A DNA stretch of 60,000 nucleotides from Diphasiastrum complanatum (GCA_029204225.1 CM055103.1:47010703-47070702), one strand, 5' to 3'. Counted from the first letter of the stretch, positions 34,875-46,509 are shown. Notes: generated by a model not told the origin, from the sequence alone. A program made the numbers and translations.

Positions 34875-34992
34875 CATACATGCATCTTAGTTAGAAAAAG
34901 CTCATGCATAGGTGAGAGGAGATAGATGCATGGTGCACCCATACACATGCGCAAAACTGTACATAAGTTTAAATATATATATATATATATCT
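34875..34992. repeat. 120-bp duplicated module, copy 2
   Basis: Second copy of 34480-34600, about 390 bases downstream, again ending in (AT)n at 34974-34990. Confidence 0.75.
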
Positions 34993-36295
34993 ATTTATTT
35001 ACAATCATCTGATAGTTGATGATGTTGTTGTATCAAGCAAACCAGCATTTGGAATCAGATGGTCATTGTAATTAATTGGCAAACATTGTAGGTGTTATCA
35101 CATCAATTAGGTTTAGATGGACAGTTAGACTCTCCATTGAATGTTCTTCGTATCATCACGGCCATTATAGAACTAAGAGCTAGTTTTGAGTATGCGACGA
35201 AATGTTTTAGAGTTTTTGAACCAAGAATATGTTTTTCACAAAGTACTATTAAAATGAGCCAAATTAGTACAAATTGCACATAAACAATGCAAACTAAATG
35301 CTAATATTCGAGATAGGTTTTACAATTTTGTTTTCAGCCAATGCATCATAGACTCCTTTTATCAAAAAATAGAAACGGAATTATATCGTTATTTTTAATT
35401 TTGGAAACATATTAATTGTATAATTGGGAGTTGTTTTTAGTTCAAAGTAGTCTGAATGGTATGGAGTTTCCCTAAATACATACCGTAGTTCATAGACTTA
35501 TATGAGCAATTATGAGGCCTAAGAAATCAGTATGGCATGGATCTGTCCTGATACCTTGTACTACCTATCCTACTATAAGTGATTGATTATAGTTTTTTCT
35601 CAATTACTATACTATGTTGGGTGAATAATATACGGATTCTTGCCTTTATGCTAATCAATATGGATTCTTCTCTTATACGGCTTTTTCAGGACAAAATATA
35701 TTGCTATAGAATGTATTGGTGTACAAGATTGGACTATTATTCATAAATGCTATTTAAGTTGTCATGTAGTGGATCTTGTTTCGGACATGGATAACAAGTG
35801 ATGCTCAACCACAAAACATGTCTTTCTCACATACTAACTCATGCAGTTTTGTTTTGTGGGATGGTGGCAGGTAACAGCTAAGCATATTAAAACTTGCGTC
35901 TCTTTATAGCCTTACTACAAGATTTCATGCAGCTTTGTTTTAACTTGTTGTGCTATATAACAAAAGGGTTCAAAAGGTTTGGTCTTGACTTGTCAGGGAC
36001 TACGTAAAATGTTTTACTCTGAGACATCTGTTCGCCAACATCTCCCGTCATCTTTTGGTCAGAAGGTGTCTTGTAGGTATTCTCCCACACTGTGGCCATC
36101 AACCTTTCTCTATGATTTCTCATGAAGAAAAGTGACATTAATTTGCAACTTTTATGCAATGTTTGACCATGCTTAAATGTGCTTCAACTACATAGCATTT
36201 TAACCATAGATTGGGCACCCATCATCCTTGGTATTGTTGGATTTCAATGCTTAGCCTCAAATTCATTCAATAATGAGCATCCTAAAAATATGTCA
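34993..36295. other. AT-rich intergenic DNA
   Basis: No gene recognised. 35772-35885 is the complement of part of 55500-55625 (shared CATGGATAACA and GTGGGATGGTGGCAGGT), so a fragment of the repeat family at 55341 lies here in inverted orientation. Confidence 0.5.
35772..35885 (-). repeat. inverted fragment of the 55341-55983 repeat family
   Basis: Key shared words are GGACATGGATAACA and TGGGATGGTGGCAGGTA, in the same order and spacing when 55500-55625 is complemented. Confidence 0.65.
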
Positions 36296-36545
36296 AAGTC
36301 CGACTCTATCGACTTCGAAGTCCGAAGTCCGAAGTCCGACTTCGACTTCCCTTGTATATTCACCAACTTACTCCATTCAACTCCATTGACTTCGACTTCT
36401 TCATCAACTCACACACCTGACTCCATCGACATAGACTTCATCGAAGTGCCCGACATTGAAGTGCTCAACATCAAAGTACCTGACTTACTTCATTCCATCG
36501 ACTTCGATATCTCATGTATATACTCGACATCGACATACTCGACTT
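36296..36545 (+). repeat. degenerate hexamer-rich low-complexity region (GACTTC/GAAGTC)
   Basis: GAAGTCC is tandemly repeated at 36316-36345, followed by scattered TCGACTTC and CATCGAC words to 36545. The translation is rich in S, D, I, F and P and stays open for about 80 codons, immediately upstream of the coding track of the RT element. Confidence 0.65.
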
Positions 36546-39049
36546 ACCATCTCCCTCCACACGTGAAAGAGAAAAGATTTTGTAATGCTCATATTCAAAA
36601 AATATTTGCTTGTCTTGAAAAAAAAAATGGTGCTTTTTCTTCTTAAATTTCTATCCCCATCGAACCCCCCTCTCTCTCCACACGCGTTGATTTTTGTCAA
36701 TGACCTTGATGAAGAAAGTGCCTCACAACTAGAATCCTTGTCACAAAAAATGTGTGAAGTAAATCAATGTTCCTTCGAGTTTATTCAAGCTAAGAGTTGC
36801 CAAGTACCACTGTTCCACAATTAAACTATCGAATTCAAATTTGTCAAAACTGCCTACAAATTATGGAGTCTCCCTTCTATTAAGTTTTGTACACTGATTT
36901 CTATAGAACTATGGATTACTCTCGCCCATTTGACTGATGTGGAAGTCCAAACTTGCAAACAAGCTGCTTTACATAAAAATCCTACTTTTAATACTCCCAT
37001 TTCCTTCTATACTGCTATCAAGATGAATATATTTGAGCCTTTGAAATGTCCTTTTGAGCATACCTAGGCTAGAACTAGAGGCCATATTGAGACAGGATTC
37101 AATAGAATGAACTTACATCAAGCTCGGATCTAGAATTGGAAAAGGCCTTTCTTTAAATGTAGATGAGGTGATAAAAATAATTCTTTTGTTATTTGATTCA
37201 ACCACACCGTATGGTTTATGATGAACAATTTTGATAAATTATTTCCTAGTGCTTCCCTGCATAACCAAATAAATGTCTTTTTCCTGTGGCTACACAAACC
37301 CAAAATAGATGTTTTCAAAGCTTTACATTAGACAATACATGATTGATGCCGCTATTGAACTCATGAATGATCCTACTGCAAGACTTCTAGCTAACCTTGG
37401 TGATGTCGAGAACATCCATGAAATTTAACGTCTTATGTAAAAGCTCAATTTCTCCACTTTGCAAGACAAATACTTCCAGAATATGAGCAAAAGATTAGGG
37501 TCCTTCAATTTAAATAATCCAAGCTCAGTCATGTTAGGAAGCGACAACAAGAATAAGAAATATCTTTCTAATAGAGGCAATACTAGACAAGGTAACAACA
37601 AAATTTTCTGCATTTACGCTACTACAATAGATGTTAAAAAATGCTTCAAAGATTTTGTTTCTATGAATTTTGGGCATGTGGTTTCTATGAATACCAAGAT
37701 TGTTAATAACAAGTCTTTAATAAACGATTTGAGTAAAGGACTTAATCATATCCCAATTTGAAAATCAAACATAGATGAAGTTGCCACTGAAATCAAGAAT
37801 GGTTAAAATTAGCTAAATTGTTACCCGTATATCAGACCATTGATAATGAGGCAATTATCATACATACCATACTTTGCAAATCCAATGTTACAAATTTTCT
37901 AAAGAAAACCAAATGGCTACATGGATGATGTCTAACTAGTAACAAGTTAAAAGATGCCACATATGAACATAGTTGGAATACTACAAACTTGTATGTTAAT
38001 AGAGTTGAAAAAGCTCAACATAATCTTGGCTTCATGTATATTCATTTTGTTAGGAAATTGGCTTTAGAAAGACTTTCTAGTCCAGATTTTGCCCCCTTTC
38101 TAGATGAGAAAGATAATACTACCAGTAATGCAATGGATGTCATAAAACAAACCTTTACAAGGAACATACTAGAGAATCTACTTGGAAAAGAGGAGTTACC
38201 TTTCCTTCTATGTACCTTTAAAGCACATAAGATCTCTTTCAGATGGATTACCAATGCACATGATTGTTATTTTTCTAAGGCGGCCACATTTCTTATAGGA
38301 GCTCATAGCATGCTGCCTCCGTTCCTCATGGAGGGAGCAGGTCTATAGGCATATACATATCAGAGTATCCTAAATGTGGATACTAACCTATTTTTGGCAA
38401 TGCAACTTTTCCACTGAATTCTACCTTAATGTACCAAGAATGATGACATCTATGTGGTCTACCAATATATCTAAATGTTTTGAAAACAGTCCTTTGAATG
38501 GCCAAGATGGTTTAAAGCCGGTAATACGTAAAATGATTGTATATTCTTTCAAATACACTAAGAATGAGACACTTGCATACAAATACGGACCACGTTCTAG
38601 TGAATTTAAATGGAAGTCGAAAAACCAATCTACAAATAAATGTTGTATTGATAAAATGCAATTATGCCAGTGGAATTATGCACTAATTAACAATTGCATA
38701 GTTAGAATAGAAAATAAGACTTGGAGGCAGGTATGTGGGATACCCATGGAGGGTTTTTCATGTTCTCCCACGTGGTGTAATTGGTATTTGTCTTACTACA
38801 AATTATACAATCTATGAAAAGATTAGCCAAGCTTGGTAGGTTGAATTATCTGCAGTCTTTCAAGAATACCTTTCGGTACATAGATGATATATGTTTTATT
38901 AATAATCTGGATGCTTTGTTGTTTCTAGACTAGGAACAACCACGTACCAATGATAACCCTATATGAATTTATCCGCTTGAATACTTAACTATCAAAAATG
39001 AAGATATTAAGGAAAATATGTGAATTTTTTAAATATTACTACTACTTTT

Positions 39050-39050
<1 letters not shown>
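36546..39050 (+). pseudogene. non-LTR-type reverse-transcriptase element (possibly Penelope-like), copy 1
   Basis: A coding track with many stops begins with KRFCNAHIQKIFACLEK (36570-36620) and includes an upstream region (PLSPHALIFVNDLDEESASQ near 36670) shared with copy 2. The RT part spans about 37990-38985: LPFLLCTFKAHKISFRWITN (38196-38255) fits the K-x-HK-x-P...R-x-I fingers motif. WRQVCGIPMEGFSCSPTWCN (38722-38780) fits GIPMGxxxSP, with the G after IPM replaced by E. TFRYIDDICFIN (38868-38905) is the palm active site with both Asp intact, and IYPLEYLTIKNED follows (38967). Copia would read YVDD and gypsy YLDD/FLDD, so this is neither. No endonuclease or LTR is seen. It is cut off at the CT repeat. 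Confidence 0.62.
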
Positions 39051-39051
<1 letters not shown>

Positions 39052-39115
<64 letters not shown>

Positions 39116-39120
39116 CCCCC
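39052..39120. repeat. CT microsatellite with C tail
   Basis: About thirty CT units followed by eight C. It sits exactly at the left edge of the 1.2-kb repeat; the second copy has a shorter tract (52408-52433). Confidence 0.9.
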
Positions 39121-40308
39121 CTCATGGGCTCTATTATATAATAGCTACATGACATATACGCTTTAAAACAACATGGAAATGATCCTCCTTTATGATACCA
39201 AACTGAATAATTTGCTTTACTTCACCAAACTTTGTAATGAGACCCCTTATGAAGTCTTTTTTAAAAAGCCTCGTTGGAGGGAAACTTGCCTTCCTTTGAA
39301 TGGCTAGGATCTGTGCACATTATGGGGAAACAATCAAAAGGTGGGCATCTTCAAACACTTAGTTCATTCAAAGGTACCGACTTCTTTATATAAAGAAAGA
39401 TCACACAAACCTAAATCACCTTCTTCTTTCCCTCTCTCTTTCCTGCCTTTCCTTTGCTCTCGCTATGCTTCTCCCACTGCGACCTACTACAACCTTGACG
39501 ATCAAAGCTTGTGAAGGACATTAGCTGAAAGCATACTACAAAGTAAGGTAAGAGTATGAACAAGCTTGAAGCTAAATGATCTTTCAAATAGCAAAGGTTT
39601 TTATGCATTGTATAAGCACTTGATGTTGAAGCTTACTTAGCGTATGATAATGCATGATTACATAGCTTTCTGAATTCAAAAGATACATGGGAATTTATCA
39701 CAATTGGGCGTTGCCCCTTTAGCGAGTTGGATACTAAATCGTAGGTATACTACATCAACTCAATGATTGTAGCTCAGCGTTGATGTATGTGCTTTCATTG
39801 ATGATTTTTACCACAGTTTTAAGCATTGAATGGCAGACATGTTGAATAATAGCCAACAAAACGCTGATGGCCAGACCATCGCGATTAGACACATGGATTG
39901 TTTATAGATGATAGCACCACTTTTTGAGTAGCTACTGGCCGCATATCTGAAACGCGACTGAGCAATTCATTTACTTCTGATTTTTTAGAAAGTACATGTG
40001 CTTATGAGATATATGCTTGGATAGCATATTGATCACTCATTCTATACATGATAGAATGTGGTTGGCCGCCCTACTGCAATGCCCACTGCCACACTAGTAG
40101 GCTTGGAGGTTGATGATTACTCAATGTATGACAATGATAATGTGTTGTGTATGAGGATACTAGTACTATGCATGGATGATAAGCATATTGCTACTACTTG
40201 TATGGCTTCTATGAAGCACTATTGATTACTATGAGCATGATGTTGGTGCAACTAATACCTTTGATTGCTTGCTGGAAATTTGAATAGGAGGCTGATACTC
40301 TTATTACA
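39052..40308. repeat. 1.2-kb dispersed repeat, copy 1
   Basis: Begins with (CT)n and C8 (39052-39120), then 1188 bases matching 52435-53623 almost without net indels. A TATA-type TTTATATAAAG lies at 39385-39395, followed about 30 bases later by CT-rich sequence. A donor-like AGGTAAGAG is at 39546. Ends at TTATTACA. Neither a clear TIR nor a target duplication was found, and it has no ORF of note. Confidence 0.8.
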
Positions 40309-40324
40309 GTGCATAAATAAACAG

Positions 40325-41290
40325 TTGAGTTTCTGCTTGCTCATTCTTCAGCCATCTTGGAGAATTCTGGTTCCTCCATGTAGAAAGAACTATTGTTGTT
40401 CTCTCGTTTGTTCTGAGCTTGTTTACTCCTTGGATTTTGATAGCACTCCATGGCTGCATGACCTTTCTTATGACAGTGGATGCATTCTATCTTGGGATTA
40501 AGCCAACATGTATCAACAGTTTGGACTTCATGTCTGCATCTCACACATGTCTTTTTGTCACCACCTTGTTGCTTTTGCTTGCTTTTTCCTTTCCACTTGC
40601 CCCTTTGGCCTCCCTCTGTTTACTGATTTCGATCTTGCCTTTGGTCTGACTCCCTCTGAGGTTGGAACTTCGTTTTCTACTTCTCTTTATTGCTATAGAG
40701 AGCTTGATCGGAGGTGTCCTTGTCATCAAGGTGGTCACAAGCCTCCACTTCTTACCTGATTTTGATCACAGCCTTCTCAAGTGTCATTTGTGAATCTTTA
40801 GCCAACAAAGTTCGGGTTGTTTGAAATCTCGATAGGGCACGTAGCAGGTAGGTGAGCTGCTTCTCTACTGAGATTGCATGTTCTATTTCAACGTTGTGTA
40901 GTGAAAGGAATAGATCCTTCATTATTCTGATAAAGGACGTGAGATCTTTGTCATCCCATCTCAGATAAGTTGGTCAGTCTTCTAAATGCCTGATCTGACT
41001 TCGCAATTTAGATTGGAACTTAGCTAGTAATGCATCCCACATCTCTCTTGCATTAGAGATTGTTGCATGGTCAAGTGTGATGCTATCTTCAATGGAAGAA
41101 GACATGACAGCTATTGCTTTGTCATTATTTTATTTCCACTTTTGTAGCTCCTTGCATGTGCTAGCAAGCATCTCTTATGTTCCTTTGACCCAATGTCATA
41201 GACCTTCTCCTTTCAAGATGAGAGAAGTATTTACCTTCCATGATAGGAAGTTAACCCTGGAGGACTCAAGAACTATGCATATCTTTGACT
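40325..41290 (-). pseudogene. copia gag with zinc knuckle
   Basis: On the minus strand, ILKGEGL near 41220 starts a gag of the UBN2 type. SSSIEDSITLDHATISNARE and MWDALLAKFQSKL follow near 41040-41100, then DLTSFIRIMKDLFLSLHNVE near 40920 and a basic linker. An intact CIHCHKKGHAAMEC knuckle (CX2CX4HX4C) is at 40440-40480. Frames shift at least twice and stops occur near 41110 and 40980. It belongs to the same family as the gag at 29749-30330. Protease and everything after are missing; the unrelated 1.2-kb repeat starts right after. Confidence 0.78.
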
Positions 41291-41300
41291 ATATAATGCT

Positions 41301-41562
41301 GGCTTACACAGTTTGCTTGTCATTCCTAACTATCATTTCTCGACTCTCATACTCAGCTCTCAGTCGTCATTCGTCTCATCTTCTCAGAGACCTCCTCGGT
41401 CTAAGGTGTGAGGTTCTCTTGGGTAGCTCTATTCGAGTATCTTGGGGATTCGTCAAAATCAGCCAACACTTATTCGGGTGGGGTTAAGTATTGTCGTGGT
41501 TGACTGCTATGAATATGTAGGCATTAGGGCACATTCATACCATACTAATCTGTACAACCTGT
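41301..41562 (-). repeat. LTR fragment of the chromodomain gypsy family, in the composite repeat (copy 1)
   Basis: On the minus strand it matches 13960-14100 (words GAGAGCCGAGAAAT, GACCGAGGAGGTCTC and GAATCCC in the same order). It also aligns base for base with 56923-57185. The junction to the next part is the same in both copies up to position 41562. Confidence 0.7.
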
Positions 41563-43382
41563 AGTAATGCACGGTTTGAATTGGAATTTAAACGAAAGTG
41601 GTAGTAGGCCATGGTAACAAAAAATGCTACATTACCACAAGGCATAGATGATAATTTAGGATAAAACTCTCTATGAGATAAGCAAAGCATTTGAAAAGAC
41701 ATATTGAGATACCATTTGAGTACTAAATTAAGTAGTAGATCATTGTCCACATAGCATTAGATCCATAAGCCTTGTTGTAAACAAACTTTTTGTGGGATAA
41801 AAGACGAACTTGCAAGCTTCCTAATGTTTTGGAAGTAAGTAAACTGGAATTTCTTCAACCTATTTTCCATCGCTGGGATAGGAAGTATGTCAAACAAATA
41901 AATTTCAAGAAGAAAAATTGTTTTTGAGTCTATTGTCCCATCATTGGACAATAGCCACCTCTATTTGGTTTCAACTCCATATTATCTAGCATGTATGTAA
42001 GCTACAAATGAGCACCAATCCTTTGGTTTGCATCGCTGCCTGATAGGCAACAACCAATTCATCAAAATTTGTTGGTAAAGACATTTTGTGGTCCAACTCG
42101 CTGCCTATGAAGTAGAAATCACCACTTCATAAAGTGAAGGAGATGAGAAATGGTCCATCGCTGCCTATGAGGCAAATGGATCCATTTTTTTGAAGCAAAA
42201 ATGTGATGAACTATCCATCGTGGACAACGAGCCATCATAGCAATAATTCAACGTACATTTTGCTTAATGTGAGAAGCTATGAGCAAACATGTCATAAAGC
42301 ATAAATCTGAGTGTGTAAAGCAACACAAGATGCTTGTATTGTAATGAAATAGAAAAGACCTCTTACCATTTGGTAGCCTCCAAAGGATGTAAGTATTGTA
42401 GGGCATATTCACAAGAGGAACAAAATGGAGAACCCTTCTTCACACAGTGTAGTGAAAAATGATAGTCGCAATTCCACGATATATAGTGGTTTAACACGAG
42501 ACTTCCTGGAAGGTACTATCTTGCATTGAGAGTGAAGCAACAAATCCTATGCCTTCAAAAGAGGGAAAAGTTTTTTTTGGACCTTATAAACTTGAAGTGT
42601 CAAAAGCTAGTTGTTGTTCAGTGGTATGGTAGCATAGCAAGGTGTGAATAAACAAAGAAGCATCCATGAGAGAGAGATACAAGACTACACTAGGTTCCTC
42701 TTGACAAAGCAAGACTGAAGCTTTTTAAAGCCTTTATTCATAATCCAACAAGGTAAAGTATAGTTGAAAAGTAAAATATAGTACTAAAAAGCAACATAAA
42801 GCATAACCACTTTCAAGTCGTTTAGTTGATCCGATAGTGTCTTCCCAATCCGATAGTGTTTTTGGCGATAGGCCAAGCCGTTATATCACCGTATCAAGGT
42901 AAGTGCCATGCTGATCATTACGGTGAGTTGGTCCATATCAGTTCGTTTTTAGTAATAACAGAGTATGAAAAGTTTGAACCATTTTTAATTTTCTTAGCCA
43001 AAAGTCTTGGTGTGGACACGTGTGCTGGTATTAGGGCAAATCCATGCCATGCTAACCCAAGTGACCCATACAGAGCAAGGTATGTCATGCACCGTTGTCC
43101 ATACTCCTGAACATATCCATGCTTATCAGTTGTATCCCACCAAACGTCTAATAGCACTTATTAGGGTGAGTTTAAGATTTACTATGCTTGATTGTATGAT
43201 TGTCTCTATGCAAAGTCATGCAATATAGAAATCACAAATCAACCATGGTATACGAACACCACTTTGGATAGACATAATTAATTATGAGTGAGAATTTTCC
43301 AATATTTCTACAAGGTATTAGGGTAGATCCGTGCCGTTCTAACTCTTTTGTAGAAAGTACGTATCTTACGCATATCCGTGCT
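41563..43382. repeat. composite repeat body, copy 1
   Basis: Matches 58067-59932 over its whole length with a few indels: about 30 extra bases near 41790 and about 70 fewer near 42572. It lacks about 880 bases present between the LTR fragment and the body in copy 2. It contains three to four hairpin-forming CGCTGCCTATGAGGC units at 42031-42180. The module TATTAGGGCAAATCCATGCC is at 43031 and a related one at 43316, and a degenerate primer-site-like TGGTATACGAAC is at 43241. ORFs in it are kept in both copies only because the copies are similar; no known domain. Confidence 0.75.
42031..42225. repeat. cluster of hairpin-forming CGCTGCCT units
   Basis: ATCGCTGCCTGATAGGCAAC, CTCGCTGCCTATGAAGTAG and ATCGCTGCCTATGAGGCAAA occur within 150 bases, most carrying the inverted pair TGCCT/AGGCA. 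The same cluster is at 58514-58710 in the second copy. Confidence 0.6.
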
Positions 43383-45010
43383 AAGTATGGCTTTTCAAGG
43401 GTCCTAGTTTGTGTTTTATCCATAAAAATCTGAATATTACGGTCATTGATAAAACATATGTCATCAATGTATCTGAAATAATGTATGAAAGTAGTCTCAA
43501 AAACTCTATTACGGTAACATAAATGTAAAAAAAGTCTCCTTGTGTCACTGCTAGTGGTGAACTGGATACGGCCGGTCACTGATATACTAATTTCCCTTCT
43601 AACTATCTCATCTTCATCCTGCACATCGATTAGAATTTGTAAAAGTTTAGTTTTTTTATTGGTAGATCATCTTTGGTGCCACTACTTTGTCCTTCCTTTC
43701 CTTTGTAATCTGAAAACCGCTTTTCCTTTCATGTTCCTGATCTAGAAATGACTAAATTCAGATTATTGAGATTAAAAGAGCCAGTTCTTTTGTTCGAGTT
43801 TTGGAAGTACTTATCTTGGAGGGTAGAAAAACTAGTTTTAGAAGACTCTCTATTTCTCAGGTGTTTTCAGCATCTCCCCAAGTTGCAAGAAGTTAAGAAA
43901 AGGAATCTTTTGCAAGTTCAATGGAAATGTTAGTCATGTATTGGTGGATAAAGAGAAAAGTCAGGTGTGATTTCACTACATCCCTAGCAGGTTTATGAAG
44001 CCACATGAAAAATGCATTCATCTGATTTTGAAGGGAAGCACCAGGAAAGAACTTGGCTAGGTTGTTCATCATGAACCAGATAGCATGGTCAAACCAAATG
44101 ATGGAAGAGCTGTTTTTGTATTTTTCACCACATCTACATTTAAAAAAGGTCTTTTTCAATTCCAGATTCTGGCCTGTTTAAGGTTCATTCTATTGAAATT
44201 GGTCTCAAAGTGGCCTCTAATTCTGGCCCAGGTTTGCTCAGACAAACAACATGATGGTTCAAATTTGTTCATACGAATGATGGTGTCAAAAGAAATAGGG
44301 GTCTCAAGTGAAGGATTTTTATGCATGGTGGCCAACTTGTAGACTTGTATTTCTTTTTCTGTCATATGAATCATCATGATCCAAAGATCGATAGGGATGG
44401 GTGACAGAAGGCAGACTCCAAAGTTTATAAGACGTGAGGGGCGGATTGTACTCAATAATTCTGCCAGGAACAAAGGGTACTTGACAGCCTTTAGATTGGC
44501 AAAAGTCATAAGAAGAGAGGTCACCAATGTCGCAAATGTCTTGAGAGAAGATCTCAAGCTGAGAGGCACTATCCTCATCAAGGTCATCAGTAAAGACTAA
44601 AGGATGTGGTGATAGAGGAGCATCAGACACGGTAGGGGAAGGATAGTAGGAGTAATACCATTTTCATTCTCCAAGCACATGAACACTTTTCTAATGTGCA
44701 TATTACAGAACTTTTTCTCTTCCTCGAATTTTTTAACGAAATCATTAAGACAATTATCCACTAAGCTCAAAGTGTCTTTGTTCTTAACAAACTCAAGATA
44801 AATCTTTATCCAGTCAATAGTTTCAAGCAAATCAATCAGGCAAAGAATCTTATCCTCAGGTCAGTAGAAGAACAAGTAGCCCTATCAGTGTTAATGACAA
44901 ATTTATGCATCTCAACGACTTTTTCATACAACAAATCAGTGTCTGAACAAAATGGTTAGGTGGAGGAAGGAGATCCCCATAACCCAAAAGAGGAAGCATC
45001 CTGAATCCAT
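43383..45010 (-). pseudogene. RT element related to copy 1, inverted and internally deleted (copy 2)
   Basis: From 45010 leftwards the minus strand encodes a long upstream region: LETIDWIKIYLEFVKNKDTL, KKFCNMHIRKVFMCLENENG, APLSPHPLVFTDDLDEDSAS, MHKNPSLETPISFDTIIRMN and GHFETNFNRMNLKQARIWN. It ends with KCRCGEKYKNSSSIIWFDH and IWFMMNNLAKFFPGASLQNQ. All have close counterparts in copy 1. The middle of the RT is deleted. The palm YFRYIDDICFIND reappears at 43440-43485, then truncation at 43383 against the composite repeat. The conserved upstream region, about 330 codons, is of no family I recognise. Confidence 0.62.
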
Positions 45011-45114
45011 CCTAAACCATAAAAACAGACCTTTATTAGCTTATGAATCGGATAAAAGGTAAAATCTTCAGTACTATCGCAACCAAGGAATAGACAAATT
45101 TACACCACCAGGAT

Positions 45115-45170
45115 GCATAAAGAGAGATACAAGACTGCCCTTAGCTCCTCTTGACAAAGCAAGATTTGTC
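45115..45170. repeat. short fragment of the composite repeat
   Basis: AGAGAGATACAAGACTGCCC then CTCCTCTTGACAAAGCAAGA matches 42668-42720, 55344-55392 and 59223-59275. Confidence 0.7.
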
Positions 45171-45970
45171 AAAAGGTGCATAACATATTTGTTTCTCTTA
45201 GAACGGATCATGGCGGCGACTTTAGGCCTCATAGTTGATATTTCTAATATTTCTAATTTTCGATAGCTTTGAGCTAGTGAACAATACCTGATGCAACAAA
45301 AGAGAGAGAGAGAGAGCGCAAAACTTGGAAAGAAGCTGATAAAAACGTTTATGATTTTTTCATCCCGGGACGGAAGACTGCTGATAGTTAAGTATTGACA
45401 GGAGAACCCATTCCTTCATAGTTTCTTACTTACGATTTCTAACTCGAGCTTGCGAGTTGTAGCTTCCTGACGAGAATAGTTACGATCGTCCTACCTAAAA
45501 GCGATGGCTGCAATAACAACCTCATTATGTCAAACACACATAGATTGGTTCTTACCAAACCTCAAGCACAAGCGCAAATCAAAACTAAGAGATTCAAATA
45601 GGAGAGAACAAAGCGATTACGACGATTAAGCTGAATTGTTATGATCAATGCGAAAGCGAGTTGTAGCAGCGACAGGCTCCTGGTAGCGTAGACGAACCGA
45701 TCGCTGGAGCAACGGTGGGTAAGGGGAGAAAAGGTGAGTCCGCGTGTATGAAAAGGAAAACGATAAATGGGAGCGCCGTCTGAGAATCCTCTCGCAAAGC
45801 TATGTATGTATGTATGTATGTATCCAGTTTAGCAATTCACTTTTTTTTAACTCTAAAATCAGTTTTAACATTTTTACAAAAGAAAATGGAGCAGCTTTCC
45901 ATAACGTAAATGTGGGTCAAATTTTTTTATGGCAAATTCTTTTAACAGGCGGTGCACAGAAAAAAATTTA
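45171..45970. other. GC-richer segment with weak gene-like signals on the minus strand
   Basis: Compared with its surroundings 45350-45780 is less repetitive and richer in CG. On the minus strand a GAGGTTTGGTAAGAACC (donor-like) near 45570 and TTATTGCAG (acceptor-like) near 45512 flank a possible 60-base intron. A 28-codon ATG frame spans the acceptor. This could be a 5' leader of a lost gene. (GA)n at 45301-45316 and (TATG)n at 45802-45822 are present. Confidence 0.25.
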
Positions 45971-45972
45971 CC

Positions 45973-46009
45973 TTTTTTACACGCACCTCTGAAAAGTGCG
46001 TGTAAAAAA
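45973..46009. repeat. perfect 14-bp hairpin
   Basis: TTTTTTACACGCAC, nine-base loop, GTGCGTGTAAAAAA. AATTTACC flanks both sides as a direct repeat. Possibly the end of a small inverted-repeat element. Confidence 0.75.
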
Positions 46010-46214
46010 AATTTACCTCAAAAAATATGTAAAAACTGAATTCACATAGAGGTAGGGCCGGCTCCTCGGCCCTTCCGCCCGTGGAAGGCGCTACGCCCTC
46101 CCTCCCCGCCCCCCCAAAAAAAAAATGCCACCTTAGTGAATTAAGCCTTTGCCCCGCACATAAAATCACTTTTGACATTTTAATGAAGAAAATGGTGGAA
46201 CCGCACACAACTAA

Positions 46215-46265
46215 ATTTGTGGGGCACTCACTTATGCCAAATTGTGGGGCACCCACTTATGTCAA
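46215..46265. repeat. 26-bp direct repeat, two units
   Basis: AATTTGTGGGGCACTCACTT and AATTGTGGGGCACCCACTTA follow one another without a gap. Confidence 0.7.
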
Positions 46266-46509
46266 AGTGCCAAATTTTATTTCTCTTCTCAAGGCACCTT
46301 GTGAAATCAATTCATGTGAACTTAGAACCAAGATTTTTTTTTTGAAGTGTTGTCATAATTCTCAAGTGGACAAACCAATAAAAAGATTAACCCAAATCAC
46401 ATGAAAATTTTGATGGAATGTGCATGTGGATAGCCAATGACGGGCTGCCACTTGCACATGCACATGCACATTTGTTGTTCACATGCACATTCCGTTCACG
46501 TAAAGGATA

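Noticed and set aside
28620-41290. One copia element split by a 10-kb insertion (28.6-30.3 and 40.3-41.3 kb)
   Set aside because: Both pieces contain the gag zinc-knuckle region, so they overlap and must be two copies.
41535-41951. Pair of minus ORFs that recur at 58012-58432
   Set aside because: Conserved only because the two loci are recent copies; one copy is frameshifted and there is no recognisable domain.
43030-43060. TTAGGG words suggesting telomere-type repeats
   Set aside because: Single hexamers inside a longer non-tandem module; plant telomere repeats would be TTTAGGG in tandem.
42856-43110. 84-codon ORF conserved at 59408-59662
   Set aside because: The third copy of the repeat (55341-55983) does not keep it open, so selection is unlikely.
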